A stretch of 52,121 nt of DNA from Nonomuraea terrae (GTDB lineage: Bacteria > Actinomycetota > Actinomycetes > Streptosporangiales > Streptosporangiaceae). The DNA lies in NCBI RefSeq assembly GCF_004348995.1, contig NZ_SMKQ01000039.1, positions 1-52,121 of the forward strand. The letters run 5' to 3'. Numbering within the stretch: position 1 is the stretch's first letter; each line of letters opens with the position of its first letter. Below are positions 46,092-52,121 of the stretch, piece after piece. The notes beneath the pieces are model-generated. The model saw only the letters and a list, made by a program, of their open reading frames with translations, had not been told where the DNA came from and did no database searches. The translations under genes were made by a program, and so were the position numbers.

Positions 46092-47921
46092 ATGATGCCC
46101 GAACGCGATCTGCAGTACCTGGCCGACCTGGCGGCGCAACTGCGCGTCGACTCCGTACGGGCCGCGGACGAGGCGGGCTCCGGCCATCCGACCTCGTCCA
46201 TGTCGGCGGCCGACCTGATGGCCGTGCTGTTCGCCCGGCACCTGCGCTACGACTTCACCGAGCCGGGCAACCCGGCCAACGACCACCTGATCTTCTCCAA
46301 GGGACACGCCTCTCCCCTGCTGTACGCGCTCTACAAGGCGGCGGGAGCGATCTCCGACGAAGAGCTGCTGTCGTTCCGGCGCAGGGGCAGCCGGCTGGAG
46401 GGGCACCCCACGCCCCGGCTGCCCTGGGTGGACGTCGCCACCGGCTCGCTCGGCCAGGGCCTGCCCGTGGGAGTGGGCCTCGCCATGGCCGGACGGCTGG
46501 AACGCATGCCGTACCGGGTCTGGGTGTTGTGCGGCGACAGCGAGCTGGCGGAGGGCTCCATCTGGGAGGCCGCCGAGCACGCGGGCACCGAGGGGCTGGA
46601 CAACCTGACGGCGATCGTGGACGTCAACCGGCTCGGCCAGCGCGGCCCCACCCGCCACGGCTGGGACACCGGCGCCTACGCGCGCAGGTTCGCCGCGTTC
46701 GGGTGGCACACGATCGAGGTCGACGGACACGACCCCGCGCAGATCGACTACGCCCTGGAGGATGCTTGCGGCACCCGCCGCCGGCCCACCGTCGTCCTGG
46801 CCAAGACCCGCAAGGGCGAGGGCGTGCAGGACGTCGCCAACCGCGAGGGCGCCCACGGCAAGCCGCTCAAGGACGCCGCCCAGGCCATCGAGGAGCTCGG
46901 CGGCGTTCGCGACGTCCGCGTCCAGGTGCGGGCGCCGGAGGCGAACGGCTCGCCGTTCCGGTTCGAGGACGGGAAGCTGGAGCTGCCCGCGTACGACATG
47001 GGCGACGAGGTCGCCACCCGGACGGCGTACGGTCAGGCGCTGGAGGCGCTCGGCGCGGCCCGTGGCGACGTCGTGGCGCTGGACGGCGAGGTGGCCGACT
47101 CCACCAAGGCCGAGGCGTTCGCCAAGGCGTTCCCCGAGCGGTTCTTCGAGATGTTCATCGCCGAGCAGCAGCTCGTGGCGGCCGCCGTCGGGCTGCAGGT
47201 GCGCGGGTGGAAGCCGTACGCGGCGACGTTCGCGGCGTTCCTCACCCGGGCGTACGACTTCATCCGGATGGCCGCGGTGAGCCGGGCGTCCGTGAAGCTG
47301 GTCGGCTCGCACGCGGGCGTCGCGATCGGCGAGGACGGGCCGTCCCAGATGGGGCTGGAGGACCTGGCCATGCTGCGGGCCGTGCACGGCAGCACCGTGC
47401 TCTACCCGTGCGACGCCAACCAGACGGCGGCGCTGACGGCCGAGATGGCGGACCTGGAGGGGATCTCCTACCTGCGGACCACGCGCGGCGACACGCCGGT
47501 CATCTACCCGCCGGGCGAGCGGTTCCCGGTGGGCGGCTCACGGGTGCTGCGCCAGTCCCCCGCTGACCGGGCCACGATCGTGGCCGCCGGGGTCACCGTG
47601 CACGAGGCGCTGGCGGCGGCCGACGAGCTGCGCGCGTCCGGGGTGCCGGTCGGGGTCATCGACCTGTACTCGGTCAAGCCCGTGGACACGGCGGCGCTGG
47701 CTGAGGCGGCCACCACCACCGGCAACCTGATCACGGTCGAGGACCACCGGATCGAGGGCGGGCTGGGCGACGCCGTCATGGACGCGGTGAGCGAGCTCGG
47801 TCCGCGGGTGGTGAAGCTGGCGGTGACCGACCTGCCCGGCTCGGCGACCCCGCGGGAGCAGCTCGCCGACGCCGGCATCGACCGCAACGCCATCGCCGGG
47901 GCCGTCAAGCGGCTGCTGTGA
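46092..47921 (+). CDS. Transketolase (full-length, short form)
   Basis: 609 residues. The N-terminal thiamine-diphosphate domain has G-S-G-H-P-T-S-S-M-S, S-K-G-H-A-S-P-L, and L-C-G-D-S-E-L-A-E-G-S (the G-D-x motif for Mg/ThDP, here G-D-S). The pyrimidine domain has D-G-E-V-A-D-S-T, M-F-I-A-E-Q-Q and V-G-S-H-A-G-V-A-I-G-E-D-G-P-S-H-like segment (G-E-D-G-P-S-Q). A C-terminal domain follows. About 609 residues fits the shorter, animal-like transketolase class rather than the 660-700 residue bacterial one. The second of two adjacent ATGs (46095) is an equally good start. It has a SigB-type promoter, so it is probably an extra stress copy. Confidence 0.9.
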   Translation: MMPERDLQYLADLAAQLRVDSVRAADEAGSGHPTSSMSAADLMAVLFARHLRYDFTEPGNPANDHLIFSKGHASPLLYALYKAAGAISDEELLSFRRRGSRLEGHPTPRLPWVDVATGSLGQGLPVGVGLAMAGRLERMPYRVWVLCGDSELAEGSIWEAAEHAGTEGLDNLTAIVDVNRLGQRGPTRHGWDTGAYARRFAAFGWHTIEVDGHDPAQIDYALEDACGTRRRPTVVLAKTRKGEGVQDVANREGAHGKPLKDAAQAIEELGGVRDVRVQVRAPEANGSPFRFEDGKLELPAYDMGDEVATRTAYGQALEALGAARGDVVALDGEVADSTKAEAFAKAFPERFFEMFIAEQQLVAAAVGLQVRGWKPYAATFAAFLTRAYDFIRMAAVSRASVKLVGSHAGVAIGEDGPSQMGLEDLAMLRAVHGSTVLYPCDANQTAALTAEMADLEGISYLRTTRGDTPVIYPPGERFPVGGSRVLRQSPADRATIVAAGVTVHEALAAADELRASGVPVGVIDLYSVKPVDTAALAEAATTTGNLITVEDHRIEGGLGDAVMDAVSELGPRVVKLAVTDLPGSATPREQLADAGIDRNAIAGAVKRLL

Positions 47922-47964
47922 CGAGCACGAAGAAGCCGGCGACCCGGCCGGCCGGGCGGCGCGT

Positions 47965-48040
47965 CCACGAAGGAGCCGGCGAGCGGGGCGAGCGGTGGTG
48001 CGCCCACGAAGAAGGAGCCGGCGAGCGGGGCGGGCGGTGG
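47965..48040. repeat. Two direct copies of a 30-bp hairpin arm
   Basis: Copy 1 (47965-47998) and copy 2 (48003-48040) share CCACGAA followed by GGAGCCGGCGAGCGGGGC and GCGGTGG. Both can pair with the single right arm at 48044-48066. Confidence 0.75.
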
Positions 48041-48066
48041 TTCACCGCCGCCCCCTCGCCGGCTCC
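48014..48066. terminator. Long bidirectional terminator hairpin between transketolase and ChaB genes
   Basis: Left arm from GGAGCCGGCGAG at 48014 pairs with CTCGCCGGCTCC ending at 48066; the inner GGGGCGGGCGGTG pairs with CACCGCCGCCCC around the loop GTT. One or two bulges are needed. It lies 19 bases after the ChaB stop on the other strand. Confidence 0.7.
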
Positions 48067-48084
48067 TGACGGCCGGGGCTCCGG

Positions 48085-48468
48085 TCAGCGGGACTTGGCC
48101 GTGGCCTTGCGGTTCGCCTTCTTGATGGCGTCGACCAGCTCCTGCTTCTTCATCTTCGAACGGCCCTTGACGCCCAGCTTGGCGGCCACGTCCTGCAGGT
48201 GCTCCTTGCTGGCGTTGGCGTCGACCCCCTCGGCGGTCCGGCCCGACCGGTCCGTCGCGCCCTTGTCCGAGGGGCCCTTCTTGGACTTCGGCTCCCAGTG
48301 GTCTCCCACCTTCTCGAAGGAGTGCTTGAGCGCCGCGAAGGCCGTCATGTGGGCGCGCCGCCCCTCTCCGTACTCCTTGACCGCGGAGTCGTGCGCCTTG
48401 ATCCACGTGTTCTGCGCCTTCTTCGGCGAGCGCTTGATGGTCGAAGGCAGTTCTTCGACTGCTGGCAT
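48085..48468 (-). CDS. ChaB family protein with Rho-N/SAP-like tail
   Basis: 127 residues. The N-terminal half is ChaB-like: E-L-P-S-T-I-K-R-S-P-K-K-A-Q-N-T-W and H-A-Y-like H-D-S-A. The C-terminal 40 residues (S-K-E-H-L-Q-D-V-A-A-K-L-G-V-K-G-R-S-K-M) resemble the Rho termination factor N-terminal/SAP fold and end in a lysine-rich tail. This ChaB plus Rho-N combination is common in actinobacterial stress proteins and may bind nucleic acid. It has AGGAGGTG eight bases upstream. It follows the DUF6458 gene by 13 bases. Confidence 0.85.
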   Translation of the reverse strand: MPAVEELPSTIKRSPKKAQNTWIKAHDSAVKEYGEGRRAHMTAFAALKHSFEKVGDHWEPKSKKGPSDKGATDRSGRTAEGVDANASKEHLQDVAAKLGVKGRSKMKKQELVDAIKKANRKATAKSR

Positions 48469-48481
48469 TCCGTTTCACCTC

Positions 48482-48763
48482 CTACAGCGGCGGTTCGTCG
48501 TAGTGCCTCCGCTCCTCGTACACGGTGGTGCGGCGAGCCTCGGGCTCCTCGTAGATCTCGTGGCGGTGCACCGGCTCGTCGATGGGGCCGACCGCCCTGC
48601 GCGTCACGCTGATCCGGTAGATGCCGAACCCGAGTCCGACCAGGCCACCGAGCATGAGGATCACGCCGACTACGTTGATGTCGAGGCCGGCGAGGTCGAA
48701 CTCGACGGCCCAGGTGAGGATCGCCCCGAGCATGATGAGGATGATGCTTCCGGCGATGGTCAT
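48482..48763 (-). CDS. DUF6458-type small membrane protein
   Basis: 93 residues. Two hydrophobic segments (I-A-G-S-I-I-L-I-M-L-G-A-I-L-T-W-A-V and I-N-V-V-G-V-I-L-M-L-G-G-L-V-G-L) flank the loop E-F-D-L-A-G-L-D, the DUF6458 pattern, and a charged cytoplasmic tail of about 40 residues ends E-E-R-R-H-Y-D-E-P-P-L. AAGGAGG precedes the ATG. A SigB-type promoter lies 26-51 bases upstream, and ChaB follows, so both are probably stress-induced. The role of the family is unknown. Confidence 0.85.
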   Translation of the reverse strand: MTIAGSIILIMLGAILTWAVEFDLAGLDINVVGVILMLGGLVGLGFGIYRISVTRRAVGPIDEPVHRHEIYEEPEARRTTVYEERRHYDEPPL

Positions 48764-48788
48764 CAGATTTACCTCCTTGACACGAAGG

Positions 48789-48814
48789 ACACCCCTATCC
48801 ACATGTCGAAAAAC
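48789..48814 (-). promoter_or_regulatory. SigB-type promoter GTTT-N16-GGGTGT for DUF6458/ChaB
   Basis: Minus strand -35 GTTT (48811-48814), 16-base spacer, -10 GGGTGT (48789-48794), one base off GGGTAT. It overlaps the start of the divergent kinase gene. Confidence 0.5.
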
Positions 48815-49312
48815 AAACCCGTCGTGGTGATCGGACTGATGGGCTCCGGCAAGACGACCGCGGGCCGGCTGATCGGCGAGGCGCTCGGCCTGCCGTTGAG
48901 CGACAGCGACCCGTACCTGAAGGCCAGGCACGGAGGGACGGCCGCGCAGATCGCCGCCGGGGAGGGCGCCGAGGCATTGCACCGGTACGAGGCCGAGCAC
49001 GTGCTGCACGAGCTTGGGGGCGAGCCGAAGGTGATCGCGGCGGCGGCCAGCACGGTGGAGGATCCGCGGGTGCGCACGGCGCTGAAGCAGGCGTTCGTGG
49101 TCTGGCTGGACGCCGCCGACGAGGTGCTGGCCGAGCGGATGCGATCCAGCGACCACCGGCCCGACTTCGGCCCGGCGGCGATGCGGGCCCGGCGCGAGCC
49201 GTACTTCCGTGAGGTGGCGGACGCGGTCTACGACGTCGGCGAGCTCCGCCCCGAGCAGGTGCGCGACGCGGTGCTGCGGGACCTCGGTTCGCCCGCCGCC
49301 GATCAGGCGTGA
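48803..49312 (+). CDS. Shikimate-kinase-like P-loop kinase
   Basis: 169 residues. Walker A G-L-M-G-S-G-K-T-T at about 11-19 and D-S-D-P-Y-L at about 36-41, as in shikimate and gluconate kinases; the usual lid and R-x-x-x-R region follow (R-M-R-S-S-D-H-R-P). It lacks the R-G-G triad expected for shikimate binding (here A-A-A-A-S-T), so the substrate may differ. It starts at ATG 48803; the only upstream purine run is GAAGGA, 13 bases away. It is followed by the GNAT gene after 13 bases. Confidence 0.7.
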   Translation: MSKNKPVVVIGLMGSGKTTAGRLIGEALGLPLSDSDPYLKARHGGTAAQIAAGEGAEALHRYEAEHVLHELGGEPKVIAAAASTVEDPRVRTALKQAFVVWLDAADEVLAERMRSSDHRPDFGPAAMRARREPYFREVADAVYDVGELRPEQVRDAVLRDLGSPAADQA

Positions 49313-49325
49313 TAGACCACGGGGG

Positions 49326-49880
49326 ATGTTCGCCGACAAGCCCACGCTCACGGGAGAGCGCGTCACCCTGGTCCCGGTCGGCCCCGAGCACGCCGAGGGC
49401 CTGGTCGAGCTGATCTCCGACCCCGAGGTGCGCAGGCTGAGCGGCTCGCACGCCGGGGTCGACGCCGGCCTGGCCCGCCAGTGGTACGCCACCCGCGCCG
49501 GCCAGCCCAACCGCCTAGACCTCGCGATCACGGCCGGCGGCGCGTACGTCGGCGAGGTCGTGCTCAACGAGGTCGACACCGCCAACCTGTCGTGCAACCT
49601 GCGCATCGCCCTGATCGGCCCACGGGTCTTCGGCAAGGGCTACGGCAGCGAGGCCATCGAGCTGGTCCTCGCCCACGCCTTCCGCACCACGCCGCTGCAC
49701 CGGATCAGGCTCAGCGTCTACGCCTTCAACGACCGCGCCCGGCACGTCTACGAGAAGGCCGGATTCGTCGCCGAGGGCGTCGAACGCGACGCCCTGCTGT
49801 GGGACGGCGCCTGGCACGACTGCGTGCTCATGGCCGTCCTGCGGCCGGATTGGCAGGCAAGATCCGGAAGGCTGGCATAA
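49326..49880 (+). CDS. GNAT acetyltransferase (RimJ/RimL-like)
   Basis: 184 residues. Typical: T-G-E-R-V-T-L-V-P-V-G-P-E-H, I-G-P-R-V-F-G-K-G-Y-G-S-E-A-I (the acetyl-CoA pyrophosphate loop R-x-x-G-K/x-G), R-I-R-L-S-V-Y-A-F-N-D-R-A-R-H-V-Y-E-K-A-G-F and the last strand V-E-R-D-A-L-L-W. It is a second GNAT of the same class as the one at 29106, but not adjacent. It starts 13 bases after the kinase stop, so both may be one operon. Confidence 0.85.
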   Translation: MFADKPTLTGERVTLVPVGPEHAEGLVELISDPEVRRLSGSHAGVDAGLARQWYATRAGQPNRLDLAITAGGAYVGEVVLNEVDTANLSCNLRIALIGPRVFGKGYGSEAIELVLAHAFRTTPLHRIRLSVYAFNDRARHVYEKAGFVAEGVERDALLWDGAWHDCVLMAVLRPDWQARSGRLA

Positions 49881-49962
49881 TGATCATGGCGCCGGGGTCC
49901 CCCGAGGCGCGCGGGGGACCTGTGGCGTCGTTTTTGCCAACCATTGGGTGGTGTCGTGCATC

Positions 49963-49968
49963 TAAGCT
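49963..49968 (+). promoter_or_regulatory. Possible -10 (TAAGCT) of the pseudokinase gene
   Basis: TAAGCT fits TANNNT and ends nine bases before the ATG at 49978, with no ribosome binding site between. This would make another leaderless transcript. I find no convincing -35. Confidence 0.4.
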
Positions 49969-49977
49969 GCAGTGACG

Positions 49978-52121
49978 ATGCGCTTGGTGCCTGGTGACCC
50001 GGAAAGGCTTGGCGGCCTCTGGCTGGCCGCCAGGCTGGGCGCGGGCGGGAGCGGCGTGGTCTACGACGCCTACGACGACGAGGGCCGCAGGTTCGCCGTC
50101 ACCGTCCCTCGGGGTGAGGCGAGCGCTCAGGAGTTCTCCGGAGTGCCCTGCCGGCACCTGGCGGAGGTGGTCGCCGTCGGCGTCGACGGCGGCGTCCCGT
50201 ACGTCGTCAGCGAGTTCGTCGACGGCCCCGATCTGCGGCGTGCCGTCGAGCTGCACGGCCCGTACACCGGTGACGAGCTGGTGGCGCTGGCCGGGGCGCT
50301 CGCGTCCGCCCTGGACGCGTTGCACGCGGCCGGGCTGGCGCATCGCGGGCTGAACCCGGGCAACGTGCTGCTGGCCCCCGGCGGGCCCAAGGTGATCGAG
50401 CTGGGGCTCCCGGCCGGGGAGACGGTCGGCGGGGCGTACACGTACCTGGCGCCCGAGGTGGTGACCGGGCAGGAGGCCGAGGCGGCGGCTGACGTGTTCG
50501 CGTGGGGCGCGGTGGTGCTGTTCGCGGCCACCGGGCGCGACCCGTTCCGCGGCGAAAGCCTGGGCGGCGTGATGAGACGGCTGCTCACCGCCGACCCCGA
50601 TCTGAGCTGCCTGCCGGCGCCGCTGGGCGAGCTGGTCGGGCGGGCGCTGGCCAAGGATCCGGCCGAGCGGCCGGCGGCGTCCGAGCTGCTGGTCGAGAGC
50701 GCCGTCGAGCTGGGCCCGCCCGAAGGCCACGTACGCCCGCCGTCGCTGGGCGAGACGGCCGAGCGGGTCTACCTGTCGCTCACGCCCGCCCAGCAGCAGG
50801 AGGTGCCGGGGCTGCTGCTGCGCCTGCTCGACGGCGACAGCCCCCACGACGAGGGTGACGTGCTGGCCCCGCTCATGGAGGCCGGCCTCGTCGTACGCCG
50901 CAGCGTGCGCGTGCCGCCCGCCGAGACCGCCGTCGGCAAGCTGGTGGCCGTCAGCGACGACCGGGTGGCGCCCGCCAGCGCCGCGCTCTACCGCGCCTGG
51001 CCACGGCTGCGCGGCTGGGTCGCCGACGAGCGCGACGGCCTGCCGGTGCACCGCCGCATCCGCGAGGCCGCCCGTCACTGGTCGGAGCACCGCCGCGGGC
51101 GCGGCCACCTGCTGCGCGGCGCCGAGCTCGACACGGCGCTCGGCTGGGCCGCCACCAAGCGCCGCCACCTGCGGCTCAACCAGCTCGAACGCGACTTCAT
51201 CGCCGACAGCGTGGCGCAGTCCAAGCAGCGCAGGAAGCTGCTGGCGCCGTCGATGGCGACGCTGGGTGCGCTGCTGGCGGCGGCGGTGACGATGTCCGTG
51301 GTGTCGGTGCAGGGGCAGAACGACCTGCGCGTACGCGTCATCGAGGCCGACGCCCGGGCCGTGGCCGCCAGGGCGGAGTCGCTGCGGACGTCCGACCCGC
51401 GGACCGCGATGCGGCTGAGCGTGGCCGCGTGGCGGCTGTCGCCGGTGCCGGAGGCGCGAGCGGCGCTGCAGGCCTCGCTCGTGCAGCCGGAGCTGGCCGT
51501 CTTCACCGCTCCCGGGGCCGAGCCGGGAGCCCGCCACGTGCTCCGCGGTGACGAGCTCGTCAGATGGGACACCGGCGGGGTCACCGTCTGGGACGTCGTC
51601 GGCGGACGGGGGCCGGCGTCGTACCGGCTGCCGGCGGGCAGCGCGGCGCTGAGTGGCGACGGCCGGTACGCCGAGGACGCGGACGGGCGGCCGTTCGAGG
51701 TGGCCACCGGGCGGGCGCCCGCCGGGACGACGGTCTTCGCGATCGGGCGGGGCAACCGGACCAAGGTGTATCGGGGCACGCGCGTGCTGTTCGACGTGGC
51801 CGACCGGAAGGCGGCGATCTCGCCCGACGGGTCCAGGGTGGCGTTGTCGGGGCTGGACGGCCGGGTGGAGCTGTGGGAGGTCGCGCCGCGGCGGGCGCGG
51901 GTCGGGGTCGTGAAGGTCGAGCCGCTCACGGGCGCCGACGTCTCCGCGCCGGCCGTGGCGTTCAGCCCGTCGGGCACCACGCTGGCCGTGGCCGGGCGCG
52001 ACGGGGTGACGCTCGTGGAGGCCGGCGTACGCGGCGTGACGCCCTCTACCAAGTATCCCCACCCCGTCACCGCCACCCGCACTCCTCCGGACTCCGGCCG
52101 GACCCTCGACCGCCTCTCCCC
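49978..52121 (+). CDS. Pseudokinase / STAND-like helical / WD40-like membrane protein (runs off window)
   Basis: 714 residues are visible with no stop to the window end. Residues about 10-245 have a Hanks kinase fold: glycine loop L-G-A-G-G-S-G-V-V-Y (20-29), Y-L-A-P-E (156-160) and D-V-F-A-W-G. However, the catalytic residues are replaced: A-V-T-V for A-V-K-V (Thr42), H-R-G-L-N-P-G-N for H-R-D-L-K-P-x-N (Gly124, Asn126), and E-L-G for D-F-G (Glu141). Residues about 265-415 form a winged-helix/helical block (L-T-P-A-Q-Q, D-D-R-V, W-P-R-L-R-G-W) like the region after the NTPase in nSTAND1 proteins. Next come a membrane helix (422-443) and beta-propeller-like repeats. It is probably a non-catalytic signalling or scaffold protein. 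Confidence 0.75.
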   Translation, partial: MRLVPGDPERLGGLWLAARLGAGGSGVVYDAYDDEGRRFAVTVPRGEASAQEFSGVPCRHLAEVVAVGVDGGVPYVVSEFVDGPDLRRAVELHGPYTGDELVALAGALASALDALHAAGLAHRGLNPGNVLLAPGGPKVIELGLPAGETVGGAYTYLAPEVVTGQEAEAAADVFAWGAVVLFAATGRDPFRGESLGGVMRRLLTADPDLSCLPAPLGELVGRALAKDPAERPAASELLVESAVELGPPEGHVRPPSLGETAERVYLSLTPAQQQEVPGLLLRLLDGDSPHDEGDVLAPLMEAGLVVRRSVRVPPAETAVGKLVAVSDDRVAPASAALYRAWPRLRGWVADERDGLPVHRRIREAARHWSEHRRGRGHLLRGAELDTALGWAATKRRHLRLNQLERDFIADSVAQSKQRRKLLAPSMATLGALLAAAVTMSVVSVQGQNDLRVRVIEADARAVAARAESLRTSDPRTAMRLSVAAWRLSPVPEARAALQASLVQPELAVFTAPGAEPGARHVLRGDELVRWDTGGVTVWDVVGGRGPASYRLPAGSAALSGDGRYAEDADGRPFEVATGRAPAGTTVFAIGRGNRTKVYRGTRVLFDVADRKAAISPDGSRVALSGLDGRVELWEVAPRRARVGVVKVEPLTGADVSAPAVAFSPSGTTLAVAGRDGVTLVEAGVRGVTPSTKYPHPVTATRTPPDSGRTLDRLS

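Noticed and set aside
45504..47387. 627-codon minus-strand frame
   Set aside because: Antisense to the SDR and transketolase genes; no ribosome binding site or motif.
49828..52062. 744-codon open frame on the minus strand
   Set aside because: It is antisense to the pseudokinase gene, which has a continuous plus-strand frame with clear kinase motifs. The antisense product has no recognisable fold.

Overview
The window is dense, very GC-rich DNA with strong third-position G/C bias, frequent GTG starts and many 4-bp ATGA/GTGA gene overlaps. It encodes an F420-dependent luciferase-like oxidoreductase, WXG100/ESX-like proteins with a YbaB partner, an ANTAR-PAS sensor, a SecA2-type ATPase, many small stress proteins and a kinase-like WD40 protein. 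Together these indicate a filamentous actinobacterium. Streptosporangiaceae (Nonomuraea-like) is my best guess from gene style; no marker gene proves it. I see no insertion sequence, integrase, phage gene or CRISPR array, so this looks like chromosomal arm or accessory content built from small operons.

Layout. 1-5.8 kb: a truncated methyltransferase, a VOC protein, an NmrA-like reductase, a lipoprotein, a Rid-family protein, a secreted Thr/Glu/Asp-repeat protein, a YbaB/WXG100-like group, and a small conserved gene followed by a decayed reading frame. 6-18.9 kb: a carbohydrate locus. It has a tandem two-domain polysaccharide deacetylase, a ROK sugar kinase divergent from a ROK repressor, then an operon for a substrate-binding lipoprotein, a double ATPase, two permeases, a Gfo/Idh/MocA dehydrogenase and a CehA/McbA-type PHP hydrolase, closed by a strong hairpin. 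A shared inverted-repeat motif beside the repressor and upstream of the deacetylase suggests one regulon. 18.9-24.8 kb: a secreted collagen-like repeat protein, a polytopic membrane protein, tRNA-Lys(CTT), a MoxR/CoxE-type pair and a NERD-domain membrane protein. 25-29 kb: a TetR regulator and a three-gene acyl-CoA dehydrogenase operon that share a near-identical palindrome. 29-36.3 kb: a GNAT/VOC pair, a TetR/FAD-monooxygenase divergon with three operators spaced exactly 22 bp apart, transporters, a PRC-barrel protein, an acyltransferase, and an EamA exporter preceded by a leaderless 13-codon leader peptide whose stop lies in a terminator loop. 36.4-38.6 kb: secA2.

34-48.8 kb contains what I consider the main discovery. 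At least ten promoters of the form GTTT-N14-16-GGGTAG (or a close variant) sit just upstream of genes for a PRC-barrel protein, a nucleotidyltransferase, DUF1360, an F420 oxidoreductase, a tiny GPGG-motif membrane protein, a BON/phosphoesterase pair, topoisomerase IB, a small membrane protein/SDR pair, a transketolase and a DUF6458/ChaB pair. This matches the SigB/SigF-type general stress promoter of actinobacteria, so the stretch looks like a physically clustered stress regulon. In its middle lies an ANTAR-PAS sensor gene whose SpoIIE-type phosphatase module, the class that controls such sigma factors, is broken and partly on the opposite strand.

48.8-52.1 kb: a shikimate-kinase-like P-loop protein, a GNAT, and the start of a large pseudokinase / STAND-like / WD40-like membrane protein that runs off the window. 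All functional assignments come from motifs read by eye; no database search was possible.
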